Below, one piece after another: positions 50,873 to 60,218 of a stretch of DNA of 64,000 nt. Source of the stretch: Niabella agricola (GTDB lineage: Bacteria; Bacteroidota; Bacteroidia; Chitinophagales; Chitinophagaceae); contig NZ_JAJHIZ010000003.1 of assembly GCF_021538615.1 (NCBI RefSeq), forward strand, positions 3,596,001 through 3,660,000. The letters are read 5' to 3'. Under the pieces are notes generated by a model that was not told the origin of the DNA, ran no database searches, and worked only from the letters and a program-made list of their open reading frames with translations. Within the stretch, counting starts at the first letter, position 1; each line of letters opens with the position of its first letter. The position numbers and the translations under genes are program-made.

Positions 50873-53824
50873 ATGAAAAGGATCTGCCGGCTTATATTAA
50901 CACCCCTTGCATCATTCCTGGCTATTGTTACACAGGCGCAGGTGCCCGTAATGGAGATCAATGAAAATGGCAAATACCATACAGACCAGACGGTAGTGCT
51001 ACAGCAGCTTTCAGCCGATGTTAAGATTATAGGGAATATTGCTACCACCACCATGCAGATGCGCTTTTATAACCGCTCGAACCGGTTAAAAGAAGGGCGT
51101 CTGACCTTTCCCCTGCCTGAAGGAGTTAGTGTAAGCGGCTTCGCGCTGGACATTAATGGTGTGCCGCGAAAGGCGGTACCGGTGGAGAAAGAGAAGGCCA
51201 CGGCGGTTTTTGAGAGCATTGAGCGCCGGCAGGTGGATCCTGGTATCCTGGAAAAAACAGAAGGCAATAATTTCAGAACCAGGGTGTATCCTTTAAACCC
51301 GGATGGCGCCCGCACTATTGAAATTACCTATAACCAGGAGCTGCGAAACAGCAATGGCCAGTTGGTGTACTATCTGCCGCTGGCTAATAAGAAAATTACT
51401 TCCTTTTCCCTGTCGGTCTGTGTATACGAAACGGTTGAAGTGCCACAGCTTATTGAAAAACCGGACGGCAGTTTTGTTTTTGAGAAAAAGGAAAATGCAT
51501 GGAAAGCCTCTGTCAGCAAATCGGATTTTACACCGGAGCAGTCGTTGAAAATTGCAGTTCCCCAACGGGTGAATGCTCCCAAAAGCCTTGTCAAAAGAAA
51601 GGATGCGGATTCCTGGTATTTTTTAACCAATGTACAAATTACACCTCCTGCACCTGAAGTAAAACCGCTGCAACAGCTTACCATTTTATGGGATCAATCC
51701 TTAAGCGGCCGGAAACGGGATCATAAAAAGGAGCGGGCCTTCTTGGAAAAATTGTTTGCAACCAAAAGCAATATACAGGTTACACTTTACGCCGTTGCTA
51801 CCTCCACTAAAAAAGTGGGTGATTACACCATATCCAATGGCGCCATCGAAGCATTAATGAAAGCTGTGGATGGAATGACTTACGATGGCGCCACGGATTA
51901 CAGCACCATACCTGAACTTCTGGCCGGAGGTGGCGACGTGCTTTTTTTTACCGATGGTCTTTCCAATTTCGGAGAGTGGAGCAAATTGCCCTCCAGACCC
52001 GTTTATCCGGTGGTAGCTACACCGGTGGCTAATTACAGCAAGCTGCATTACTTCAGCAGCAGCACCGGTGGGCAACTGATTAACCTCAATGAAATGGAGA
52101 TAACAGATGCTGCGGCAAAGTTGCTTCGCAAGCCGTATCGCTTTTTAGGGATTAAATATTTATACGATGTTAATAGCGTTAATCCTGCCACAACAGTGGT
52201 TTCGGAAGAAAACCTGATGATAACAGGCATTACCCGTAAACTGCCGGTAACCCTTACCCTGCAATTCGGACATGCAACTACGGTAGAGCAGGAGATCCCT
52301 GTTACACTGGATGCACAGCAAACGGCCAGTGACTGGGCGATTGAAACCTTTTGGGCGCAACAGCAGCTGGCCGCGCTGGAACCTTTTTATGATCAGAACA
52401 AGGAGGCCATTTCCCGGTTGGGAAAGGAGTTTGGTATTGTAACGCCCAACACAAGCCTGATCGTTTTGGAAAACGTAGCGGATTATGTAAAGTATAAGAT
52501 CACGCCGCCGGATGAATTGTTGCAGGAGTATAAGACTCTTGTAAAAAGAAGAAAGCAGCAACAGGAAGAAGCCTGGGGCGATTACCTGGCTGCCGCCCGC
52601 GAACGGATGAAGGAATTGAAAGAATGGTGGCATACAAGCTATCCTCTAAAACAATCCACAAAAAAGTTTACCGTACCCCGGCCGGTCAATGACCGGAACG
52701 TAATGTATGAAGCAGCTCCCGTACAGGAAGCGGGTAAGCTTAATGATCAAGCCATTTCAGGAACAGCTTCAAGGAATACGTCTACTGCAGATGTCGCCGG
52801 ATTTGTTCAGCGAAAAGTGGCAGGATTAAATGCGGCCGCTTCAAAAATGGAGGAGACGGTTGTGGTGGGTTATGGGGCCATATCCAGAGGGAAAGTGACC
52901 GCCATTGATGTAAAAAGTGATGCAGCATACATGAAGCCGATGGAAGGCTCCTCAAACACAGATGCGGCGTACAAAACCTATCTGAGGCTGCGGGAAAATT
53001 ACCAGACAACTCCCTCCTTTTATTTTGATATGGCGAACTGGTTTTACCGTAAAAAGGAAACAGAACGGGCGATAAGCATTGTAAGCAACCTGGTAGAACT
53101 GGAGCTGGAGGATGCAGTATTGTATAAAACAGTAGCCTATATCCTAAAAAAATATGAAGCTTATGGGAAGGAGCTGGTCATTACCAAAAAAGTGCTGGAC
53201 TGGCGCCCCATGGATCCGCAGAGTTATCGCGATTATGCATTGGCACTGGAAGACAACGGGAAATACCAGCAGGCCCTGGATACACTGTATACGGCGCTTA
53301 CACAAAGCTATACGGAAGAAACAAGAACGCGGGATGAGGGTATTGAGGAGGTATTGCTGATGGAGCTCAATAATATTGTCAGCCGCTACAATGCAAGGGT
53401 AAACACATCAAAAATAGACAAAGCACTGTTATACCGGCTGCCGGTGGATATCCGGGTGGTGCTGAACTGGAACATGGATCATACGGACATTGACCTGCAT
53501 GTAACAGATCCTAAGAATGAGGAATGTTATTACGGAAGCCGGGAGACCTCCCTGGGCGGGCGCATCAGCAATGATTTTACGGATGGTTTTGGTCCGGAAC
53601 AATTCCTGTTAAAGAAAGCCGTCAAAGGAAAATATCAGATCAAAACGAATTTTTTTGGAGAACGCCAGGTTACGGTGGCTGGTCCGCCCACATTGATGGC
53701 GGAAGTATTCCTGCGGTATGCTTCGGGAAATGAAGAGCGCAAGATCATTGTATTCCAGGATGCAAAAGGAAGCAATGCCAATCGCAGCGACGGTCAGACC
53801 CTGATAGCTGAATTTGAATTTTAG
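50873..53824 (+). CDS. Large exported VIT-domain protein with vWA-like, TPR and DUF2135 parts
   Basis: This 983-residue protein has a signal peptide (MKRICRLILTPLASFLAIVT, then QAQ), a VIT domain (about 20-150; MQMRFYNRSNRLKEGRLTFP, LPEGVSVSGFALDINGVPRK), a degenerate vWA-like region (about 265-410; LTILWDQSLSGRKRDHKKER), a charged linker, TPR repeats (about 700-835) and a DUF2135 domain at the end (VVLNWNMDHTDIDLHVTDPK). At about 660-668 the linker has ETVVVGYGAISRGKVTAID, which closely resembles the SusC-type TonB-box consensus. The start at 50873 is the signal-peptide Met; an earlier in-frame ATG at 50861 adds four residues. The function is unknown; roles in envelope integrity or gliding-linked surface assembly are possible. 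Confidence 0.85.
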   Translation: MKRICRLILTPLASFLAIVTQAQVPVMEINENGKYHTDQTVVLQQLSADVKIIGNIATTTMQMRFYNRSNRLKEGRLTFPLPEGVSVSGFALDINGVPRKAVPVEKEKATAVFESIERRQVDPGILEKTEGNNFRTRVYPLNPDGARTIEITYNQELRNSNGQLVYYLPLANKKITSFSLSVCVYETVEVPQLIEKPDGSFVFEKKENAWKASVSKSDFTPEQSLKIAVPQRVNAPKSLVKRKDADSWYFLTNVQITPPAPEVKPLQQLTILWDQSLSGRKRDHKKERAFLEKLFATKSNIQVTLYAVATSTKKVGDYTISNGAIEALMKAVDGMTYDGATDYSTIPELLAGGGDVLFFTDGLSNFGEWSKLPSRPVYPVVATPVANYSKLHYFSSSTGGQLINLNEMEITDAAAKLLRKPYRFLGIKYLYDVNSVNPATTVVSEENLMITGITRKLPVTLTLQFGHATTVEQEIPVTLDAQQTASDWAIETFWAQQQLAALEPFYDQNKEAISRLGKEFGIVTPNTSLIVLENVADYVKYKITPPDELLQEYKTLVKRRKQQQEEAWGDYLAAARERMKELKEWWHTSYPLKQSTKKFTVPRPVNDRNVMYEAAPVQEAGKLNDQAISGTASRNTSTADVAGFVQRKVAGLNAAASKMEETVVVGYGAISRGKVTAIDVKSDAAYMKPMEGSSNTDAAYKTYLRLRENYQTTPSFYFDMANWFYRKKETERAISIVSNLVELELEDAVLYKTVAYILKKYEAYGKELVITKKVLDWRPMDPQSYRDYALALEDNGKYQQALDTLYTALTQSYTEETRTRDEGIEEVLLMELNNIVSRYNARVNTSKIDKALLYRLPVDIRVVLNWNMDHTDIDLHVTDPKNEECYYGSRETSLGGRISNDFTDGFGPEQFLLKKAVKGKYQIKTNFFGERQVTVAGPPTLMAEVFLRYASGNEERKIIVFQDAKGSNANRSDGQTLIAEFEF

Positions 53825-53851
53825 CGGTTTAATAGGGTTTAAGTAAGGTTT

Positions 53852-53886
53852 AAGAGGGAGTTTCATTCTTGTTACTCCCTTTTTTA
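53852..53886 (+). terminator. Rho-independent terminator after the VIT-domain gene
   Basis: AGGGAGT and ACTCCCT pair around a 12-base loop and are followed by TTTTTT, 30 bases after the stop. Confidence 0.85.
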
Positions 53887-53951
53887 AAAACCTGCATCAC
53901 CCCGTTGCGTTTTGCCGGTATATGCCGTTTTACAGGAAAATAGCTTCAATT

Positions 53952-54359
53952 ATGAAAACAATAGTGGTGTTTCTTCTCGGGGCCCTGCTGCTGGCAGCCT
54001 GTCAAAGAGGACCGGGGATTGGAGACCGGATCTGTACTGCGGAGTACCGGTTTTTCAACGTCAAATTGCTTACCGCTTCCGGCGAAGCCGTAACCCTGGA
54101 TACTTTTTACACGCGCATCGTAGCCACGAATACAAGTTTCCATGCCAGCAGTCCGATGCTGGGTACTGATGCCGGCCGATATGGAGTCATCAGCGATGAT
54201 CAGCTGCTGCTTTTAAAAGAAGGTAAAAATACGGAACTGCGTTTCATTGGTATTAAGAACGAAAAGGCCCTTGTAAACGAACCCTATGTTTTTAAAAACA
54301 ACGGCTGCCATATCGAAAAAATTTCCGGCAAAAACGAAGTAGTTGTGGAAGATAAATAG
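53952..54359 (+). CDS. Small lipoprotein of unknown function
   Basis: I do not recognise this 135-residue protein. The start MKTIVVFLLGALLLAACQRG was chosen for its lipoprotein signal with the lipobox LAAC (Cys17). The mature part is probably beta-rich, starting with RICTAEYRFFNVKLLTASGE, and has three further Cys, one in NNGCHIEKI near the end. It stands between a terminator and a convergent gene, six bases from the stop of the latter. Confidence 0.7.
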   Translation: MKTIVVFLLGALLLAACQRGPGIGDRICTAEYRFFNVKLLTASGEAVTLDTFYTRIVATNTSFHASSPMLGTDAGRYGVISDDQLLLLKEGKNTELRFIGIKNEKALVNEPYVFKNNGCHIEKISGKNEVVVEDK

Positions 54360-54365
54360 GCCCGG

Positions 54366-55667
54366 CTATACTGGCTGTTGGGCTACAAAGGTTTCATAAA
54401 CCTGTTTCCATCCTTTAAATACGCCTTCATCTGTAAAGGAGGAATTGTGCCAGATTATGCTGAAAAAGCCCTTGACATTTTTTACTTCGTTATAGAGTTT
54501 TTGCAGCTCCGCCAGTCCGGCATCCGGGCCCTCCTTTTTATAAAAGACAGACGTGCCTTCCATAAAGCAGAACGGGAAGATCAATAGATCGGTAGCGGTT
54601 TCTGCATCCAGATCATACCAGCAAAAAGGCGATGCCACGGAAGCGCGGAACCCGTTATCATCGGCATAGCCCATCGAAAAATCAAAGAGGATACCGGCCT
54701 TTAACAAGTGTCGATAGGTTTGAGGGAAAGCAAGTTTCAAAAAGTGCTGCCTGGAAGCATTGATAACGGTGCCGGTAATGGCCGACAAAAGCTCCTTTTC
54801 TTTTTTAAGAACGCCAAATGCAATATTGCTCCGCCAGGAGGGATGCAGGCCAACGGGATAACGGATCGCATGATCTGTAACGAGTGCCTTCATCGCTTTG
54901 TTATGCGGCGAAATGTTTTTATCGTAACGGTTAGTTTGTTCGGCAACCAAGAAAAAATAATAAGGCTTCAGCTGGTATTGTTCATGCAGCCGGTTGAGCC
55001 AGCCAAACTGATCAAAGGGGTCTTTTTCTTTGCCGGTTAATACCTTAAAGCGTTTGCTGAAAGCAGAAAACTGAAAACCAACCGCTTCTTTTATAAAATT
55101 AAGCCCATTCCTCCAAAAGCCCTTATACTGGTAGCTCCAGGCCATATCAATATCATAGGTGGGAACAAACAGGAAGGTTGTTTCCCGGAACGATGCACCT
55201 GGGAACACTAAGGTGAGTTGTTCTTTTAATGACCGGGCCCAGTAATTGATCAGCGGCGTTTTCAAAAAGCCGTTTTTATGCGCCAGGGATGCCGTAGCCG
55301 GAAATCTTCCATACTGGTCTTTTTCAAAAGGCAGGTATTCCTCATAACGGCTCAGCAAATAAAAAGCGGCTGCAAACATATCGAAACCCAATGCCCCGCC
55401 CGTTTGGAAAAATACCGGCAATCCGTTTAACCGGGTAACGTTTAGGGGCTGCTGCTGAATACCTGTTTGGGATAACAGGCCCTGCGGTATAATATGCAGG
55501 CATTGTGTATCCAGGATCTCCGTGGAATAATTAATCCGCGCACCCTGCTCCGTAAGGAACGCCTGGGCGTCAGTTGTAAGCTGCCACTCCGGTGTGCCCA
55601 GCTCTTTTGAAAAGAACCGGGTAATATACTGCAACCTTGGGGTGATATACGCACTGTAAACCAACAT
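54366..55667 (-). CDS. Polysaccharide deacetylase-like protein (Bacteroidota type)
   Basis: This 433-residue protein resembles a Bacteroidota family annotated as polysaccharide deacetylase. It has an N-terminal domain of about 150 residues (ending YLLSRYEEYLPFEKDQYGRF) and a C-terminal NodB-like barrel with FVPTYDIDMAWSYQYKGF, YPVGLHPSWRSN and FSMGYADDNGFRASVA. The Asp pair in TYDID and the His in GLHPS fit the metal site. No signal peptide is seen. It probably modifies an envelope or capsule glycan, but the family lacks characterised members that I can name. Confidence 0.75.
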   Translation of the reverse strand: MLVYSAYITPRLQYITRFFSKELGTPEWQLTTDAQAFLTEQGARINYSTEILDTQCLHIIPQGLLSQTGIQQQPLNVTRLNGLPVFFQTGGALGFDMFAAAFYLLSRYEEYLPFEKDQYGRFPATASLAHKNGFLKTPLINYWARSLKEQLTLVFPGASFRETTFLFVPTYDIDMAWSYQYKGFWRNGLNFIKEAVGFQFSAFSKRFKVLTGKEKDPFDQFGWLNRLHEQYQLKPYYFFLVAEQTNRYDKNISPHNKAMKALVTDHAIRYPVGLHPSWRSNIAFGVLKKEKELLSAITGTVINASRQHFLKLAFPQTYRHLLKAGILFDFSMGYADDNGFRASVASPFCWYDLDAETATDLLIFPFCFMEGTSVFYKKEGPDAGLAELQKLYNEVKNVKGFFSIIWHNSSFTDEGVFKGWKQVYETFVAQQPV

Positions 55668-55957
55668 GGTTATTCAAAAATAAGATGAATATTGCAGGTT
55701 TTTTCTTTACACTAAAAGGGTTCACGCAAAAAAGAAAGAGGATTAAGCCTTAAGGCCTGGTTTTGTTGGATTTTTATCCTTTGCTAAAAAAAGAGTATTT
55801 TTAGCGGGAACCCCTCGGTAAGATAATTGGAGTAAATAAAAAGGCGAAACAAATAATGGCCGCAAGAAAAACGTTACCCAATAAATGATATTCCTGCTTC
55901 CCGAGACGATAATTTAGAAGTGCTTTTGATTTTTGGGAAACAAAAAACTTACAACTT

Positions 55958-56548
55958 ATGAGACGGATACTGGCGTACCTTTTATTTGGGCTGGGGTTTT
56001 TAACCATAACCTTCTTCAGGAAATACACGGGGGAAATGATACCCCATCCTTCTTTTTTTTATTTATTGGGACTGGTCCTGTTTTTGGGCGGCCTTTTATT
56101 CTTGCGGTATACGCCAACAACAAAGGAGGCAAATGTCCAAAAACAATTTATGACAGCCATTGCTGATCTTAAAGCCAATGGAGACAAAATTTCGGTAGAT
56201 CTTACCCAATGCGATATAAAAGAGCACCACTATACAGAAGAACAGGAGAAATACGGACACTCCAATGAATTATTGGTATTGCCGTTTGAACGGCAGATAC
56301 AAAGTTGGAATGCCATGGGAGGGGGTTCCATACGAAATGTAGAAAAGGTAGAGGTGAAGCAGGCGGTAATTATTTTTAATTATCATAACCAGCAAACGGG
56401 AACAATCGAAAAATTTATAAGCCGGGTTATTCCAAAAGATAAAATCACGCTTTCGTTCTATTTAGACAATCAACAGCAGACGGATCTCTATGTAGATAAA
56501 ACAAAGAGGAGTACCTATTATTTTGATCTGGACTTTTTGAGCGACTAA
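55958..56548 (+). CDS. Membrane-anchored protein of unknown function
   Basis: I do not recognise this 196-residue protein. Two membrane spans lie at the N-terminus (ILAYLLFGLGFLTITF at about 4-19 and FFYLLGLVLFLGGLLFLRY at about 33-51), followed by a soluble beta-rich domain of about 140 residues (VLPFERQIQSWNAMGGGSIR, VEVKQAVIIFNYHNQQTGTI, STYYFDLDFLSD). It starts about 290 bases from the divergent deacetylase-like gene and ends before a repeat-rich convergent gap. Confidence 0.65.
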   Translation: MRRILAYLLFGLGFLTITFFRKYTGEMIPHPSFFYLLGLVLFLGGLLFLRYTPTTKEANVQKQFMTAIADLKANGDKISVDLTQCDIKEHHYTEEQEKYGHSNELLVLPFERQIQSWNAMGGGSIRNVEKVEVKQAVIIFNYHNQQTGTIEKFISRVIPKDKITLSFYLDNQQQTDLYVDKTKRSTYYFDLDFLSD

Positions 56549-56557
56549 TCTTGCGCT

Positions 56558-56638
56558 GGTCTGTGACCAGTGCCTTGCCGTTACTTATTTGCCGGAATGA
56601 GTGACGGTATACACAGGCCGGGAGGCCTGCGCAAGTGA
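56558..56638. repeat. Imperfect inverted sequence before repeat copy C
   Basis: CTTGCGCTGGTCTGTGACCAGTG begins near 56550 and CCTGCGCAAG lies near 56625, giving CTTGCGC/GCGCAAG outer arms, with the inner palindrome CTGGTCTGTGACCAG. It sits in the convergent gap between two genes. Confidence 0.5.
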
Positions 56639-56715
56639 GGAACGATGCACTGCAGCACAAGTGTGCGACGCAACGAAGCTGCCACCTGTACTGCAGTTAG
56701 GATAAAAATAATAAG
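56639..56715 (+). repeat. GTGCGACGCAA dispersed repeat, copy C
   Basis: GGAACGATGCACTGCAGCAC, then GTGTGCGACGCAACGAAG and CCACCTGTACTGCAGTTAGG, ending in an ATAAAAATAATAAGA tail. It is the longest copy (77 bases) and shares both ends with copy B. Confidence 0.75.
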
Positions 56716-56753
56716 ATCGTTAACCTGCCGGGAATCCGTTCGCATAAGTTATA

Positions 56754-58139
56754 TCAGGCCTTTCCCTGTTTCTTCCGCTCTTCCCACTGTTCATTAAATG
56801 ATTTTTTGGGGAATTTGAGCTTGCTGTGATTCTTGGTCCAGGCACCGGCCACCATATTGATAAATGTACTTTTGAAGCTACCGTTTACCATATTGACCAT
56901 GCTGCGTTTGAGCATGGCGGTTTTCCACATCTTCCAGGAAAATTTTTCAGCCAGGGGCGCATAGCCTTCCTCCACGGCCTCATACCGGTTTTCCAGCAGC
57001 AGCTCATGCAGGTTGATCTTTACCGCGCATACCTCGGTACAATTGCCACAGAGCGAGGAGGCGTTACTGAGGTGCTTCCACTCTTTCATGTCTTTTAGCT
57101 GTGGGGTAATCACAGAACCAATCGGTCCACTATAGGTGGTGTTATAGGTATGGCCGCCGATGTTTTTGTAAACGGGGCAGGCATTCAGGCAGGCGCCGCA
57201 GCGGATGCAATACAAGGCCTCACGGGCTTTTTCGTTGGCCAGCATTTTGCTGCGGCCGTTATCCAGCAGGATCACATACATTTCTTCCGGACCATCCACT
57301 TCATTTTCCTGGCGGGGGCCGGTTACAATCGTACTATACGAGGTAATGCGCTGGCCGGTGCCAAAGCTGCTGAGCAAGGGCCAGAAGAGCGCAAGATCCG
57401 TCATGGAAGGAATTACTTTTTCGATGCCTGCTACCACAATATGTGTTTTGGGCATCGAACAGCTCAGTCTAGCGTTGCCTTCGTTTTCCGTAATGGCGAT
57501 GCCTCCGATATCTGCAATGATAAAATTAGCGCCGGTAACACCTACTTCCGCCTCTGCATATTTTTGACGTAGCTTTTCACGGGCAGTAAGGGTAAGCTTT
57601 TCTGCGCTGTCATTGGGATCGGTTCCCAGTTTTTCTGCAAACAGTGCTGCAATTTGCTCCCGGCTTTTATGCATCGCAGGGGTTACAATATGGTAGGGCG
57701 GTTCTCCCGCCAGCTGCTGGATGTATTCACCCAGGTCTGTTTCCACGCTCTCAATACCATGCTTAGACAGTTGATCATTGAGGTGCAATTCCTCTGTTAC
57801 CATGCTCTTGCTTTTCACCAGCGTTTTGCAGTTTTTTTGCTGGCAGATCTCCAGGATCACTTCATTGGCATGTTTGGCATCCTCGCACCAGATCACTTTG
57901 GTGCCGCGCTTTGTAATATTGGCTTCAAAATTTTCAAGGGTCTGGTCCAGCACCTCAATCGCTTTCCATTTTAAATTCTTAGCCCGCTCCCGCGCCAGGT
58001 TCAGGTCGGCAAACTGCGCTTGTCCGCCGGGTACGGCTACATTGTACCGGGAAATATTGAAATTGATTACCTTCCGGTGCTCGCGGTCGTAAGCCTTTTC
58101 CTTGCTTTTCTTTTGAAATTGAGATGCTGTATGCGACAT
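56754..58139 (-). CDS. lutB: Lactate utilisation iron-sulfur protein LutB
   Basis: This 461-residue protein has an N-terminal LutB/LUD domain (DQTLENFEANITKRGTKVIW, VTGANFIIADIGGIAITENE) and two ferredoxin-type cluster motifs: CIRCGACLNACPVY and SLCGNCTEVCAVKI. LutA, LutB and LutC oxidise L-lactate to pyruvate. The start MSHTASQF fits the family; the longer frame enters the intergenic region. The lutA and lutC genes are not adjacent here (TlpA lies upstream), which is unusual. Confidence 0.92.
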   Translation of the reverse strand: MSHTASQFQKKSKEKAYDREHRKVINFNISRYNVAVPGGQAQFADLNLARERAKNLKWKAIEVLDQTLENFEANITKRGTKVIWCEDAKHANEVILEICQQKNCKTLVKSKSMVTEELHLNDQLSKHGIESVETDLGEYIQQLAGEPPYHIVTPAMHKSREQIAALFAEKLGTDPNDSAEKLTLTAREKLRQKYAEAEVGVTGANFIIADIGGIAITENEGNARLSCSMPKTHIVVAGIEKVIPSMTDLALFWPLLSSFGTGQRITSYSTIVTGPRQENEVDGPEEMYVILLDNGRSKMLANEKAREALYCIRCGACLNACPVYKNIGGHTYNTTYSGPIGSVITPQLKDMKEWKHLSNASSLCGNCTEVCAVKINLHELLLENRYEAVEEGYAPLAEKFSWKMWKTAMLKRSMVNMVNGSFKSTFINMVAGAWTKNHSKLKFPKKSFNEQWEERKKQGKA

Positions 58140-58470
58140 GGGAACAAATTTAGCCAAATGCGGCGAATTCGCCTTCTTTTGAATGGCAGGCGCGTTTGAT
58201 TTGTAGCAGTGTTGCTTGCAGATTATTGCGCATATCATGGTTCAGTTTAAAACGCAATGTTCGCAAGGGTTTTCGCAAGGCGCGCGAAGATTTAGTGGAG
58301 TGACCTATAGGCTTCATGGAGACCTGCTGAATCGGAAAAAGGCAATGGTGCAAAGGCGAAAGAAAAAACTGCGCCTGATATTTTCTTGGGGGGTGGTATG
58401 CAGAAAATGTATTGTGTATCGTTGCGGCCCCTGCGTGTCCTTTGCGTACGTTGCGGTTTTTTCGGCGCTA
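58140..58470. other. Intergenic region with CGCAA-type words
   Basis: These 331 bases lie upstream of lutB and after tlpA. They contain words such as AACGCAATGTTCGCAAGGG and, near 58420, TTGCGGCCCCTGCGTGTCC with TTTGCGTACGTTGCGG, a type of repeat found between genes in many Bacteroidota. No gene is supported. Confidence 0.5.
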
Positions 58471-59052
58471 TTACAGAAGTGTTTCCAAAAACGCCCGGAA
58501 TTTTTTATTGCTGAAATCGGCCGCTCCTTCGTGGTGATACACTATATTGCCCATTTTATCAAGTACCACGGTAGTGGGTAGCGTACCGCTATACCAGGAG
58601 GTGGGTACCGTTCCCCGGAAGCTCGCCACGGGAAGATTGAATTGCTTTTTCTTTATAAAATCCGCTGCTTTGGGCAGGTCCTGGTCGGCATCCACTAACA
58701 GGAATACCATATTGGGATTGTTTTTAAAAGTAGTATATAGTTCATCGATGGCCGGCATTTCCGCAATACAGGGAGGGCACCAGGTGGCCCAGAAATTGAT
58801 GAACACAACTTTTCCTTTTAAGGATTCCGGGGTATGCGTTTCCCCGGTTGCCGTAATAAACTGCATGGATCCCGTAGTAGCTTCAGGCGGCCGAGCAGGT
58901 ATGGCCGCTACCCGGGGTTGAAAAAATCCTACCCTCATCAGCCCGCGGATCACCACCGCTTTGAATTCCGGGAATATAAAAAGAGACAGGGCTGCAACCA
59001 GCAGAACGGCTGTAAGCCCATTCGATCCTATTTTCCTTCCTGATAGCGCCAC
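58471..59052 (-). CDS. TlpA-family thiol-disulfide oxidoreductase, exported
   Basis: This 193-residue protein has one N-terminal membrane anchor (about 13-30; TAVLLVAALSLFIFPEF) and a thioredoxin-like domain with the redox motif WCPPC in NFWATWCPPCIAEMPAIDEL and the cis-Pro loop near GTLPTTVVLDKMG. It probably works in the periplasm, reducing disulfides in cytochrome c or other proteins. It lies 58 bases downstream of the BtrH-like gene on the same strand and may belong to the pigment operon, where cluster members of this kind are not usual. Confidence 0.9.
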   Translation of the reverse strand: MALSGRKIGSNGLTAVLLVAALSLFIFPEFKAVVIRGLMRVGFFQPRVAAIPARPPEATTGSMQFITATGETHTPESLKGKVVFINFWATWCPPCIAEMPAIDELYTTFKNNPNMVFLLVDADQDLPKAADFIKKKQFNLPVASFRGTVPTSWYSGTLPTTVVLDKMGNIVYHHEGAADFSNKKFRAFLETLL

Positions 59053-59110
59053 TGAATCTGTTTTAGGAATAACATTGCCGTCCGGAAATGGTTGCGGCTT
59101 TCATAAATGG

Positions 59111-60142
59111 CTACTTCACTTTCCCGATCAGCGCTTTCAGCTGTTGAAACGCCTGTTTCTCCAGTGCCGATATTTCAATCAGCCGGTCACCCATATTATC
59201 GTAATCGGCCTGGGTGTTCAACCGGCCTTTGTAGATGCCGGAAGCCTGGATGGCAGCATCCCGCCATTTGTCGCCGGTAGCGGTAAATTGCTTGGAAAGG
59301 TCAAACAGCTCATCGGCCTTTAAGTAGGGGTGGGCCTGTTGTAAGAACGCACCATAAATAAACCGGAAACCGCCGCCGCCGGTACCGATCTCTTCCTGCA
59401 TCCGCACCAGTTGAGCCAGGTAACTGCGGGCTTTTTCATCGCCCAGTTTGGTTTTCCATTTTTTAATCTGCCGGCCGGTATAGGCAATACCACTGACGCC
59501 GCCAAAGGAACCCGGAATATGCAGCATATCCCTGCAATTGCGTTTGATACCCTTGATAATGCCTTGTTTCATTTGTTCGTCTGTGGGCTCCTGCAACTGA
59601 TCGCCCGGATAATACATTTGTCCACGCGGAGCAAAAGCCCCTTTGGCAAAGCGCACCCGCTCCAGCTCGTAACTATTCATGGTAACGAGTCCTTCCATAA
59701 TAGGGTCGCTGATATAATAGTCATCTCCTTTTTTATCTACCACGATCAGGTTATGCGCATTGAAATGAAACCGGTATTCCTTGGGAAAATAGGTCAGGTA
59801 AAAAACACCTACCTGGCAGGCGGTAGGTTTGCCGGCCAGTATGCGTTCGTCCAGCTCCTGCATGGCTTTTTCATGCGACCGGAATTTTTTGCGGGTAACC
59901 GGAACACCCAATGCGGTACAGGTACGTTTAAAGATCAGGCCGGGCATGGTCCGGAAAGAAATGGCCGGCCCCCCATTCACCTTCATAAACGGCAGTTGTA
60001 TATAAAACAGTCCGGAGCCCATACCAAAAGCCAGCGGTTCGGTAATTTTCGTAATACCGTAATGACGCAGTAATGCAGTGGTAACGCCGTTCTCGCAATG
60101 CGCGGCCTGGAGATGTTTAAAATTTGTATGTTGAAGTTCCAA
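59111..60142 (-). CDS. BtrH N-terminal domain protein (flexirubin-cluster type)
   Basis: This 343-residue protein begins MELQHTNFKHLQAAHCENGV, with the nucleophile-like Cys16 of the BtrH/C39-like fold, followed by LRHYGITKITEPLAFGMGSG and HFNAHNLIVVDKKGDDYYIS with a possible catalytic His. BtrH itself transfers an acyl side chain in butirosin synthesis. Homologues lie next to darA-darB in Flavobacterium-type flexirubin clusters as far as I recall, so a role in esterifying or transferring the aryl polyene to the resorcinol is plausible but unproven. The C-terminal region is the helical DUF4872-like part. Confidence 0.82.
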   Translation of the reverse strand: MELQHTNFKHLQAAHCENGVTTALLRHYGITKITEPLAFGMGSGLFYIQLPFMKVNGGPAISFRTMPGLIFKRTCTALGVPVTRKKFRSHEKAMQELDERILAGKPTACQVGVFYLTYFPKEYRFHFNAHNLIVVDKKGDDYYISDPIMEGLVTMNSYELERVRFAKGAFAPRGQMYYPGDQLQEPTDEQMKQGIIKGIKRNCRDMLHIPGSFGGVSGIAYTGRQIKKWKTKLGDEKARSYLAQLVRMQEEIGTGGGGFRFIYGAFLQQAHPYLKADELFDLSKQFTATGDKWRDAAIQASGIYKGRLNTQADYDNMGDRLIEISALEKQAFQQLKALIGKVK

Positions 60143-60154
60143 GTTTTTTTTATT

Positions 60155-60200
60155 AGTAGTGAATAGTGAGAAGTGAATGGTGAGTAGAAAATAGTGAATA
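60155..60200. repeat. GTGAATA-word low-complexity tract
   Basis: AGTAGTGAATAGTGAGAAGT continues as GAATGGTGAGTAGAAAATAG. It fills the gap between the BtrH-like gene and the 136-residue gene. Confidence 0.7.
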
Positions 60201-60218
60201 GGGAAAACTGCCCGCTTG

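Noticed and set aside
55801..56028. 75-codon - strand frame with a hydrophobic stretch near the start of the 196-residue membrane protein
   Set aside because: It overlaps the better-supported + strand gene and shows no family pattern.
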